Assembly: GCA_002438075.1 (NCBI GenBank)
Contig: DJSQ01000050.1
Location: 6,799 to 24,494, forward strand
Origin: Clostridiales bacterium UBA6330
GTDB lineage: Bacteria > Bacillota > Clostridia > Oscillospirales > CAG-272
Length of the DNA stretch: 17,696 nt
Direction: 5' to 3'
Numbering within the stretch: the stretch's first letter is position 1; each line of letters starts with the position of its first letter. The translations under genes and the position numbers were made by a program. The notes beneath the pieces are model-generated. The model was given only the letters and a program-made list of their open reading frames with translations. It was not told the origin of the DNA and did no database searches. This document shows, piece by piece, positions 1 through 6,914 of the stretch.

Positions 1-80
1 TCCCCCAAGAGCACCCGCCCATGCGGTACGAAGATTTGTTTCGTTCTGTTTGGGGCGGGTGCTCTTGGGGGAAGTTTTTT
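1..80 (+). terminator. Long-stem intrinsic terminator of an upstream gene
   Basis: Bases 1-20 (TCCCCCAAGAGCACCCGCCC) are perfectly complementary to bases 53-72, giving a 20-bp GC-rich stem, followed by a T run at 75-80. The loop is 32 nt (21-52) and holds an inner 5-bp stem (ACGAA 28-32 with TTCGT 40-44). This is what a rho-independent terminator for a gene left of the window would look like. The stem may extend beyond base 1. The long loop is unusual for a simple terminator. Confidence 0.75.
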
Positions 81-297
81 GTCGGATTGGAAGGTATAGA
101 TTTGTTGCAGAGTGCGGCTATCGCGCTTTTTTGGTGAGTGGGGCTTTTTACCGACTTTGGGAATATACTGTAGGGAACGGCGTTTGTGTCGTTCCGTTTC
201 TTTTTCTTGTGATTCTCCGATTTGCACAGAAATGAAACGCAAAAATTGTCGGGAAAGCCCAAATGATTGTGTTTTTGACAAAAGAGGAAAAAAGATA
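81..297. other. Intergenic stretch without a convincing gene
   Basis: Between the leftmost terminator and the SPFH-operon promoter I see no reading frame with a ribosome binding site and sensible protein composition. One weaker hairpin is present: GGAACG (174-179) pairs with CGTTCC (190-195) and is followed by a T-rich run (197-206), so it could be a second, weak terminator on the + strand. A TATACT at 164-169 has no matching -35 element at normal spacing. Nothing else stands out. Confidence 0.5.
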
Positions 298-326
298 TTG
301 ACAAATTATCACCGATGGTGTATAAT
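298..326 (+). promoter_or_regulatory. Consensus sigma-A promoter of the SPFH operon, with palindrome in spacer
   Basis: The -35 element TTGACA (298-303) and the -10 element TATAAT (321-326) are both perfect consensus and are separated by exactly 17 bp. The spacer holds the dyad CACC-GAT-GGTG (310-320), well placed for a repressor. A second TTGACA lies at 275-280 without a matching -10 element. The expected transcript start is near 333, giving a leader of about 92 nt. Confidence 0.85.
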
Positions 327-332
327 ATGAGC

Positions 333-424
333 GGAAGCAAACGAAATTGTGACTTTTTTGTCGAATCGGAGGAGGCACTTTCGGTTTGCCGCCGGTTGCT
401 TTGAGCAAGGAAAGGAGAACCAAG
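333..424 (+). promoter_or_regulatory. Structured 5' leader of the SPFH operon
   Basis: The leader segment GCAAACGAAA (337-346) can pair with TTTCGGTTTGC (379-389) with one bulged base. The overlapping AAGCAA (335-340) can instead pair with TTGCTT (396-401). The two pairings exclude each other. The ribosome binding site AAAGGAG (411-417) sits just downstream. No riboswitch family is recognised, and regulation by folding is only a possibility. Confidence 0.3.
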
Positions 425-2173
425 ATGGGAAGGTTTGCAATATGTTGTCCGCATTGTGGCTCTGTGAATACTGCGTCTACAGGGCTTTTTGCGAAGAAAA
501 AGATATCCTGCACGAAGTGTGGAGAAATCATTGATACGGTACATTCCCGTATGGCTACGCACACCTGCGCAAAATGCGGGACCTCGTTTCAGTATGACCA
601 GTCAGACGCAGTTATTACCTGCCCTGTTTGCCATACGAAGGAGAGTAAGAAGGACGCTGTTTCAAAGTACATCCAGCTCAAATGTCCGAAGTGTATGCAC
701 ATGATTGATGTTGGAAAGGAGTGTAGCAAAAGTTTCTGTCCGCTTTGCGATGAAGAAATAGATGTGCAGAAAGAACTTGTGAAACAGAATTTGGTCGGTT
801 CGGGAACCTTGAGCGATATGGAGTCACGGCGTGACCAAGACGATAATTTGCTTGCGTGGAAAGATGATTGTGAGGATTTTAATCTTGGATCGCAACTAAT
901 TGTAAATGAATCGCAATCTGCAATTTTTGTAAGCAATGGGCAGGCATTGGACGAATTCGGTCCGGGACCACATATGCTCAAGACCGAGAATCTGCCACTT
1001 TTGAGAAACCAGTTATCCATCATGAACGATGGAAAGAACACGCCGTTCCATTCAAAAGTTTATTTTTTCAATAAACGCACCAAGACGGTCAAGTGGGGAA
1101 CCAGTGAATTACTTAAATTTAACTTGGCATCTGCGGATAACCTGCCGATGGAACTGGGGATGCATGGCACAATGGTGTTGCAACTGATTGAGCCAAGACG
1201 ATTGTTTGTAAAGTTAGTTGGGACCAAAGAGCGGCTGACATGGGATGATTCTACCTTGACTGCCTTGTATACTTCGCGGTTGAAATTCCAACTGATGAGC
1301 GTGGTGCCCGCAGTCTTCCTTGCGGAGGACGCAGATATCTTTGATTCCTCGTTCACGGCAAAGGTTTCCGATGCTATCCACAAGCCGCTTGAAGAGAGTT
1401 TTGCACAGTACGGGATTGGGATTGTGGAGTTCAATTTGGAGGGTATCTACTATCCCGAGGATAACAAAGCCTACCAAAAGCTATTGGAGCTTCGCCAGAT
1501 GGATATGGACCAGAGGCTGGAACGCAAACGCACAGACCTTGAGGCTCAGAAAGCAAAGACCAAGATGCAGGTGGCACTCGGCAACCACTCAGACGACCTT
1601 GCCTTCGCGGAGGTCATGCGTGCGCAGGGCTACACGGGCAAGGACCGTCTGGATGCGGAGGTGCAGAAGGAATTCGCGCGCGGCATGGGGCAGTGGGGCT
1701 CCAACGGCGGCGGAAGCGGCGGAGGCGTTGCGTCCGAGGTCGTGGGGACCATGCTCGGCATGAAGATGGCGGGCGGAATGCTCGGCAATTTCGGCGGCAT
1801 GAACGGAATGTTCGGCGGTGCGCAGGGCGGTCAGCCGACGGCACCGCAGGGGACTGCGGCGGGAAGCTGGACCTGCTCCTGCGGGCAGAGCGGCAACACG
1901 GGCAGATTCTGCGCGGGGTGCGGGCAACCCAAGCCCGAGGTCTGGACCTGTGCCTGCGGACAGAGCGGCAACACAGGCAGATTCTGCGCGGGGTGCGGTC
2001 AGCCCAAGCCCGAGGCGTGGACCTGCTCCTGCGGGCAGACGGGCAACACGGGCAGATTCTGTGCGGGCTGTGGTCAGCCCCGTATGGCGGGCGGTTGGAC
2101 CTGCCCGCAGTGCGGAAAGACAGGGAACACGGGAAGATGCTGTCCCGATTGCGGAACGCAGAAGCCGAACTGA
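425..2173 (+). CDS. Zinc-ribbon / SPFH domain protein (YdjI / 'virion core protein'-like)
   Basis: The 582-aa product starts at the ATG preceded by AAAGGAG (7-nt spacing); an in-frame TTG at 386 lacks such a site. Three zinc ribbons stand at the N-terminus, with paired CxxC at Cys8/11 and 29/32, 48/51 and 66/69, and 87/90 and 105/108. A band-7/SPFH-type domain spans roughly residues 150-375. A charged helix (about 365-400), a Gly/Met-rich linker (about 430-480) and four 25-26-residue zinc-ribbon repeats (482-582) follow. There is no signal peptide or clear membrane helix, so it is probably cytosolic and membrane-recruited. In Bacillus, the related YdjI is a soluble SPFH protein that needs membrane partners and works with a PspA homologue. 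Here it opens a six-gene unit. Extra N-terminal ribbons and the multiplied C-terminal ribbons are unusual. SPFH assignment is from overall resemblance; exact function is unknown. Confidence 0.8.
   Translation: MGRFAICCPHCGSVNTASTGLFAKKKISCTKCGEIIDTVHSRMATHTCAKCGTSFQYDQSDAVITCPVCHTKESKKDAVSKYIQLKCPKCMHMIDVGKECSKSFCPLCDEEIDVQKELVKQNLVGSGTLSDMESRRDQDDNLLAWKDDCEDFNLGSQLIVNESQSAIFVSNGQALDEFGPGPHMLKTENLPLLRNQLSIMNDGKNTPFHSKVYFFNKRTKTVKWGTSELLKFNLASADNLPMELGMHGTMVLQLIEPRRLFVKLVGTKERLTWDDSTLTALYTSRLKFQLMSVVPAVFLAEDADIFDSSFTAKVSDAIHKPLEESFAQYGIGIVEFNLEGIYYPEDNKAYQKLLELRQMDMDQRLERKRTDLEAQKAKTKMQVALGNHSDDLAFAEVMRAQGYTGKDRLDAEVQKEFARGMGQWGSNGGGSGGGVASEVVGTMLGMKMAGGMLGNFGGMNGMFGGAQGGQPTAPQGTAAGSWTCSCGQSGNTGRFCAGCGQPKPEVWTCACGQSGNTGRFCAGCGQPKPEAWTCSCGQTGNTGRFCAGCGQPRMAGGWTCPQCGKTGNTGRCCPDCGTQKPN
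1868..2170 (+). repeat. Four tandem zinc-ribbon repeats in the SPFH protein
   Basis: Units begin at Trp codons at 1868, 1943, 2018 and 2096. Each has the plan W-T-C-x-C-G followed by GNTGRFC-A-G-C-G-Q-P and a Pro/Lys linker. The first three are nearly identical and carry CxC in the first knuckle. The fourth has the ordinary CxxC (CPQC) and a diverged end. The DNA of units 1 to 3 is also very similar, which points to recent tandem duplication. Confidence 0.9.
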
Positions 2174-2207
2174 TGCAGATTGGTGAATGGGAAAGGATGG
2201 AAAGCGT

Positions 2208-2912
2208 ATGAAAAGTATGAGTTTGTCGCGGATTGTCATAATTCTGGTGGCGATTCTGGCGGTTATCCTGTTTGCGGGCGCGCAGGTTGCGGTGGCGCTT
2301 CTTGCGGGGCTGTCCGCGTCGTTCTGGGTGTCGTGCGGCTTCTTTGCGGTCGGGCTGTGTGTCGTGATCGGTTTTTCGGTCTCGGCAATGCGCAGACATA
2401 CGGCACTGTTTGATGTCCTGCTCCGAATCCCGCTTTGGAAGCACTGCGTGGCGTATGCAATCGTGGAATTCGTGCTGGCGGTCCTCTTCTCGGCGCTCGG
2501 GCAGTATGTGCACTGCGCGGTTGCGGCGGTGGTTCAGCTGGTTGCGCTGATTGTTTATCTGGCGTGCGCGATTTCGGCGCTGATTCCGGGAAAGGTCATC
2601 GGGGAAATCAGAAAAGAGGTCAAGCAAAAGACCACCTCGCTCCGCCTGTTGCAGGTGAACGCGCAGATGCTGGCGGATGCCTGCACCGACCCTGCGGCAA
2701 AGAAGGAAGCGGCGGCGCTGGCGGAGGCAATCCGCTTCAGCGACCCGATGAGCCATGCCTGTCTGGAGCCGCTGGAGGCGGACATCAGCTCGGCAATCCG
2801 CACCGCGCGCGAGGAATGCGCGGCAGGGAACACCGAAGCGGTCCTTGCGGCTTGCAGGAAGGCAAGCTCCCTGCTCTCCGAGCGGAACATGAAATGCAAG
2901 GTGCTGAAATAA
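2208..2912 (+). CDS. Four-helix membrane protein with cytosolic helical tail, unknown function
   Basis: The 234-aa product begins at ATG 2208, preceded by a purine-rich AAAGGA about 10 nt upstream; an alternative in-frame ATG at 2187 has no good ribosome binding site. Four hydrophobic segments lie at about residues 8-30, 36-58, 78-99 and 103-126. After that comes a hydrophilic, Ala-rich helical tail of about 100 residues. I do not recognise the family. The gene starts 34 nt after the SPFH gene and ends 12 nt before the protease gene. By analogy with the Bacillus locus, where membrane partners recruit the SPFH protein, it may be the membrane anchor of the complex. That is inference from gene order only. 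Confidence 0.75.
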   Translation: MKSMSLSRIVIILVAILAVILFAGAQVAVALLAGLSASFWVSCGFFAVGLCVVIGFSVSAMRRHTALFDVLLRIPLWKHCVAYAIVEFVLAVLFSALGQYVHCAVAAVVQLVALIVYLACAISALIPGKVIGEIRKEVKQKTTSLRLLQVNAQMLADACTDPAAKKEAAALAEAIRFSDPMSHACLEPLEADISSAIRTAREECAAGNTEAVLAACRKASSLLSERNMKCKVLK

Positions 2913-2924
2913 CGGGGGTGCGGT

Positions 2925-3671
2925 ATGGAGGACAAAATCTGTAAAACCTGCGGCAGTACGCTCCTGTCGGTCGGAAACGGCGGCTATCGGTGTCTGTACT
3001 GCGGGAACGGCTACGCAACCGATGCGGCGCATCCCGAGGTCATGACCCAATCCGAAGCCGTCAGGCGCGACCGCGGCGCGGACGTGTTTGAAGAGAACAT
3101 CAACGGTGTTTTGGAGATTGTGTGGGATGACGGGAACGGCTGTGTCTTTTCCGGCTCGGGTTTGCTCCTGACCAAAAGCGGCTGGGCGCTGACCAACACC
3201 CATGTCGTAACCTCGGAGGACGGACGCTCCTGCGGGCGTGTTGCGGTTCGTCTGGCGGGTATGGAGGTCGGCGCAACGGTGGAAAAGCTGGGTGACGATC
3301 ACCACGGCTCGGGGAACGGTGTGGATTTGGCACTGATTCGGTTGGATAACGTCCCCTCAGGCGCGCAGGTGCTGAAATTTGCCGACTTCGCATCGGTCCG
3401 AAACGGCGAAAAGGTGTATGTCATCGGAAATTCGCTGGGACTTGGGACCTGCATCACGAGCGGGATTGTCAGTGACCGCAGACGGAATGTGGAGGGTGAC
3501 GAGCTGTTGATGACCGACTGCGCCGTCAACGGCGGCAATTCGGGCGGACCGATGTTCAACGAATCGGGACGCGTCATCGGGGTCATCGTGTCGGGGCTTG
3601 TCGGCGCGGAGGGCATGAACTTTGCCATTCCCGCAGATACCGCCCAGCGCTTCTGTCGGGATATCCTTTGA
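2925..3671 (+). CDS. Zinc-ribbon trypsin-like serine protease, apparently cytosolic
   Basis: The 248-aa protein has an N-terminal zinc ribbon (Cys6/9 and Cys23/26) followed by a chymotrypsin-fold protease of the HtrA/trypsin type. The catalytic triad can be read as His93 (in LTNTHVV), Asp134 (in VDLALIRLD) and Ser206 (in NGGNSGGP). There is no signal peptide, no membrane helix and no PDZ domain; the protein ends soon after the last protease strands. HtrA proteases normally act outside the membrane, so a leaderless version with a zinc ribbon is unusual and suggests a cytosolic substrate or partner. The start is set by GGGGGTG 12 nt after the preceding stop. The next gene follows after 10 nt. 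Protease fold is confident; substrate is unknown. Confidence 0.88.
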   Translation: MEDKICKTCGSTLLSVGNGGYRCLYCGNGYATDAAHPEVMTQSEAVRRDRGADVFEENINGVLEIVWDDGNGCVFSGSGLLLTKSGWALTNTHVVTSEDGRSCGRVAVRLAGMEVGATVEKLGDDHHGSGNGVDLALIRLDNVPSGAQVLKFADFASVRNGEKVYVIGNSLGLGTCITSGIVSDRRRNVEGDELLMTDCAVNGGNSGGPMFNESGRVIGVIVSGLVGAEGMNFAIPADTAQRFCRDIL

Positions 3672-3681
3672 GGGCGGCGCA

Positions 3682-4533
3682 ATGGCAAAGGTATCGGATG
3701 TATTGATCTGTAAAACCTGCGGCGCGGTGCTCAAGCCCGTGGGCGATGCGAAAACGGCGCGGTGCGAATATTGCTTCAACGAATGGGACATCGTGCGCGA
3801 GGAGGCGCTGACCGAAAAGCAGATTGAAAACGCGGCGCGCGCGGGCGTGGAAAAGGGAGTCGAAGCCAAGCGCGGGCTGGCGGTCGACGCGGCGGTCAAT
3901 GCGTTTCTTGCCTCCGATTTGCGGACGGCAATGTCCTCGGCGGGCGAGGTGCACGCAAAAACGGCGGACTGCCCCGAGGCGGAGTTCATTCTCGGCTTCT
4001 GTGCCTATGTCGGTCAGTCGGCAAGCACGGCGGGGATGGACCGCTTCTTCACGAAATTTCATCCGTCGGAGCTGACCGACGCGCAGAAGAGCAATCTGCG
4101 GCGGATGTTCCTCAAATTCCCGCGCAACCTTGCGGGGTATGAATTGCAAACGGTCCGCTTCGTGCGGGAAATGTCGGGCGGAGACGCAAAGGCGCTTTGC
4201 GATTTCGTGGACGCATTCTCCCCCTATATCATCAAGAAACGGGAATCCGCGCGCTTTCTGGATCGGGAAATGTGCGATTTCTATCGGGAGCTGGCAGGGG
4301 AATGCTCGATTCCCAAGACCTGCTATGCGCTCGTGGGCGCAATGAAAACACTGCCCGAGTCCCCCTTTGCGGGCGATTCGTTCGGACTGCGGACGCGGGC
4401 ACAGAATTTCAGGCGGGATTTCATGAATCCCGTTGGAGACATCGTTTCGGGCATCCGCGACAGCGCCCGCAGGGAACAGCTGACGGGAATGTACCGCGAA
4501 ACGGTTTCCGAATTTGAACGTCGGCTTCGCTGA
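3682..4533 (+). CDS. Zinc-ribbon helical protein of unknown function
   Basis: The 283-aa product begins at ATG 3682, with GAGGGCGG just upstream overlapping the preceding stop codon; an upstream in-frame start at 3622 would overlap the protease gene and has no site. The N-terminus is a zinc ribbon (Cys10/13 and Cys28/31) very like that of the protease, sharing an exact 18-bp DNA match. The rest (about 40-283) is charged and appears all-helical, with no membrane segment or catalytic motif that I recognise. It sits between the protease and the large coiled-coil membrane protein. It may be a regulatory or adaptor subunit of the same complex, judged from position and shared ribbon only. Confidence 0.72.
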   Translation: MAKVSDVLICKTCGAVLKPVGDAKTARCEYCFNEWDIVREEALTEKQIENAARAGVEKGVEAKRGLAVDAAVNAFLASDLRTAMSSAGEVHAKTADCPEAEFILGFCAYVGQSASTAGMDRFFTKFHPSELTDAQKSNLRRMFLKFPRNLAGYELQTVRFVREMSGGDAKALCDFVDAFSPYIIKKRESARFLDREMCDFYRELAGECSIPKTCYALVGAMKTLPESPFAGDSFGLRTRAQNFRRDFMNPVGDIVSGIRDSARREQLTGMYRETVSEFERRLR

Positions 4534-4595
4534 CGGCAGCTTGTATTTTATCGGGTCACCGAATAAAATAAATTTTCAGTAAGGAGAAAGAGATA
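4534..4595 (+). promoter_or_regulatory. Hairpin and weak promoter-like elements within the operon
   Basis: This is the only sizeable gap in the operon (62 nt). ATTTTATCGG (4545-4554) pairs with CCG-A-ATAAAAT (4559-4569) around a GTCA loop with one bulged A. No T run follows, so it is not a standard terminator. TTGTAT (4541-4546) and TAAAAT (4564-4569) are 17 bp apart and might form a weak internal promoter. The following gene has a strong AAGGAG (4581-4586). Confidence 0.35.
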
Positions 4596-6557
4596 ATGGC
4601 AAATTCCGAAAATGTTATGGTAAGCTATGTAGACTTATCAAACATGACATCCTCTCTGCGGAGCTTGGCAAACCAAGTCGGGCAGATCGGAAGCAATCTC
4701 AATATTGTAAACAGCAATATCGGGATTGTTGACAACAAGGTGAATCAGACCGCATTGGAGCTTGCAAGCCTGAAGAAGCAGTTCATGCTGATGATTGAGG
4801 AGCAGAGAAAGAGCGCCGCCCTGCAACGCGCGCTCACCGAAATCATCCGCGTCCGTCAGGAGCTGGACCAGAAGTTCGGCAACCACCAGCTGGCAAGAGA
4901 CACCATGCTGGGTATCCTGCAAGCAAACGATCTGGAGCTGGTCAGCAAGGAGACCTTCAACCGTTGCTCGGAGGAGCTGATGGTTTCCACGCCGAGATAC
5001 TGGCTCGCACCCTGCGTGGTTGCGCTGACCGCGTGGATTTCCAACAACGAGGAGCTGGCATACAAGGCACTGCGCGAGGGTCTGCGCCGCGATGCGGAAA
5101 AGACGACCCTGCTGTTCGCGCTGATCTGCCGCCGCATTGCGCACGGCTGCAACGATGCACTGTCGGGCAAGGGCTCTGAGCTCGATGGCGCCAAGAAGAA
5201 GGAGCTGGAGAAGCAGCGTGACGAGGCACAGGCGGCTTGCCTGAACTGGTTGCAGAACCACTTTGCGCTGTTGCAGGCGCGCGACATGAAGCGCAGTGTC
5301 ATCACGCTTCTGGATGCGTACATCAACGGCGTGTTCGGGGAAAGACCCAACGAGGGCGGAAACACCCTGAGCGACCGCGACAACCTCTGCGTGGACAGCA
5401 TTGCGGGCTGGATTCGGGAAATCGAGACGGGCAACATCACGCAGGAGGAAGGCGAGAGTGACGAGGACTTTGCCGAGCGTTGCCGCAAGGCAAGCGAGAC
5501 CTACCGCGAGGGACAGATCAACCGCTGGTCATCTCTGATGGCGAACTGGTGCACGGGCATCAAGGAGCAGTATCCCACGCTGGCGGCAACCTGCAAGGAG
5601 TTCGCGCAGATTGAGGCATATGTTCAGCGCGTGAACGCGGTGGGCACCATCTACCGTTACTTCAGCAACATCATCCATGCGAAGATCAACCGCAAGGAGC
5701 TGATGGAGGCGATTGACGATCAGCTGGTGAATCTGGTCACCATGTACGATGACGAGGAGCGCGACCTGCGTCTGGAGGAAGAGCGGATGCAGCACATCAA
5801 GGAGTTCAAGGGTGACGAGGCGCGTGCGGACAGGCTGATGAACCTGCTCTACAGCAACAAGGACGCGCGGGTCGACTTCGTGGACTGCCTGACGCTGGAG
5901 GCAATCGGAAAGAGCGACCTCAGCGCGGTGGACGCAACCGACACCGATAACGCAAAGGACAGCAGAGCCTCGGTGCGGAGATGTGCGGTTATGATTCTGC
6001 ACGATTACATCATCGCGGGCTACGAGAAGTTCATCACCGAGTGCGAGGGCGCGTTCCCGAGCACCATTACCGTTCAGCTGGCGAACGAGGACTGGAGCGG
6101 CACGACCGATGGCGCAGAGACCACGCAGATTCACGAGTCCTTCAAGTCCACCATCAACGAGCGGCGGAGCCGTGACCTCTCCGCTGTCAAAACCGGCAAG
6201 CGCACGGGAATGCTGATTCTGACGCTTCTGGCGGCAGTGGTGGGAATTATCCTCGGTGTCGGCGTTGAGGGCACCGTCGGAACGGTTCTCATGGTCGTTC
6301 TGTTTGTGGTTGCGATTTTCCCGTTTGTGAGCTTCATCAAGACCTGCAACCGAATCAAGCAGGAGAAGGCAAGAATCAATGCGCTGTATGATAAACGGTT
6401 GAGCGACGGCGATGCGGTCATCACTGCCGCCATCAACGAATGGTGCAGCATCAAGACCTTGATTGCATCGTTCAAGAAGAGAGAAGCAACGCAGGACCCC
6501 ACGGTTTGCGTTGTGCCGATGATTCCGATGATTGAGGGAGGCGAAAGCAATGGCTGA
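4596..6557 (+). CDS. Large coiled-coil protein with C-terminal membrane hairpin, unknown function
   Basis: The 653-aa product starts 9 nt after AAGGAG. The N-terminal ~90 residues look like a coiled coil, with heptad-like Leu/Ile/Val spacing and Asn/Gln-rich stretches. The middle (about 90-530) is long, charged and mainly helical, with many Glu/Lys/Arg-rich segments. Two hydrophobic helices follow at about 537-557 and 561-581, with a short Gly/Val-rich turn between. The last ~70 residues are hydrophilic. There is no signal peptide, so both ends are probably cytosolic with the helical body docked on the membrane. No enzymatic motif was seen, and I do not recognise the family. It is the largest gene in the operon and overlaps the next by 8 nt, so the two are probably co-translated. 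Confidence 0.78.
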   Translation: MANSENVMVSYVDLSNMTSSLRSLANQVGQIGSNLNIVNSNIGIVDNKVNQTALELASLKKQFMLMIEEQRKSAALQRALTEIIRVRQELDQKFGNHQLARDTMLGILQANDLELVSKETFNRCSEELMVSTPRYWLAPCVVALTAWISNNEELAYKALREGLRRDAEKTTLLFALICRRIAHGCNDALSGKGSELDGAKKKELEKQRDEAQAACLNWLQNHFALLQARDMKRSVITLLDAYINGVFGERPNEGGNTLSDRDNLCVDSIAGWIREIETGNITQEEGESDEDFAERCRKASETYREGQINRWSSLMANWCTGIKEQYPTLAATCKEFAQIEAYVQRVNAVGTIYRYFSNIIHAKINRKELMEAIDDQLVNLVTMYDDEERDLRLEEERMQHIKEFKGDEARADRLMNLLYSNKDARVDFVDCLTLEAIGKSDLSAVDATDTDNAKDSRASVRRCAVMILHDYIIAGYEKFITECEGAFPSTITVQLANEDWSGTTDGAETTQIHESFKSTINERRSRDLSAVKTGKRTGMLILTLLAAVVGIILGVGVEGTVGTVLMVVLFVVAIFPFVSFIKTCNRIKQEKARINALYDKRLSDGDAVITAAINEWCSIKTLIASFKKREATQDPTVCVVPMIPMIEGGESNG

Positions 6558-6837
6558 TTTGGAAAAGGATCTGGACCTTGAGGTCGACGGCGAAGGCGGC
6601 GAAATCGGCGAGGCGGCAACGCTGAGCGTGGACGACGGCGCAGTGGTCGATGCAGAGGAGACGGTTGACACCTCGGCGGAGGATTTGGAGGTTGCGGCGC
6701 GCAAGACCGAGCTGAGCCAAGGGGACCTTTCGGGCTTTTCGTCCGGCTTCCCCGCAGGCTGGACGCTGACCACCGCAAAGGTGGACGACCTGCTGAAAAA
6801 GCTGATTTCCGAGCGGCACCCGTCCAAGAAGGGGTAA
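6550..6837 (+). CDS. Small acidic protein, last gene of the SPFH operon
   Basis: The 95-aa product begins at ATG 6550, inside the end of the preceding gene (stop at 6555-6557), with GAGGGAG (6534-6540) at good spacing. Its first ~55 residues are extremely rich in Asp and Glu with almost no bulky hydrophobics and are probably disordered. The last ~35 residues (starting GFPAGW) are more ordered-looking and end in a Lys/Arg-rich helix. No family is recognised. The 8-nt overlap with the coiled-coil membrane protein suggests translational coupling and a shared complex. It could be an adaptor, inhibitor or substrate of the protease, all speculative. Confidence 0.72.
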   Translation: MADLEKDLDLEVDGEGGEIGEAATLSVDDGAVVDAEETVDTSAEDLEVAARKTELSQGDLSGFSSGFPAGWTLTTAKVDDLLKKLISERHPSKKG

Positions 6838-6853
6838 GCCGTCAGGCGAAACC

Positions 6854-6908
6854 AAGCAACAGGTAAAAAGAAAAGGAGCAATTTCGGTTGCTCCTTTTTG
6901 TGTTGCTT
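6854..6908. terminator. Bidirectional terminator between converging genes
   Basis: AAAAGGAGCAA (6871-6881) pairs perfectly with TTGCTCCTTTT (6888-6898) around a 6-nt loop, with T runs on both strands. An outer pair AAGCAACA (6854-6861) with TGTTGCTT (6901-6908) extends the structure. It lies between the stop of the acidic-protein gene (6837) and the stop of the minus-strand glycosidase gene (6915), and so can serve both. Confidence 0.9.
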
Positions 6909-6914
6909 ATTGCT

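Noticed and set aside
50..330. Two short + strand frames of 61 and 72 codons near the left edge
   Set aside because: No ribosome binding sites. One starts within the terminator stem and the other runs into the SPFH-operon promoter.
1868..2170. CRISPR-like direct repeats
   Set aside because: The repeats are coding, contiguous without spacers, and encode zinc ribbons.
1614..3305. 563-codon open frame on the - strand
   Set aside because: Arg/His-rich translation typical of an antisense shadow. It covers parts of three genes with clear domains on the + strand.
5529..6881. 450-codon open frame on the - strand
   Set aside because: Antisense to the coiled-coil and acidic-protein genes, no ribosome binding site or recognisable domain, and it crosses the terminator.
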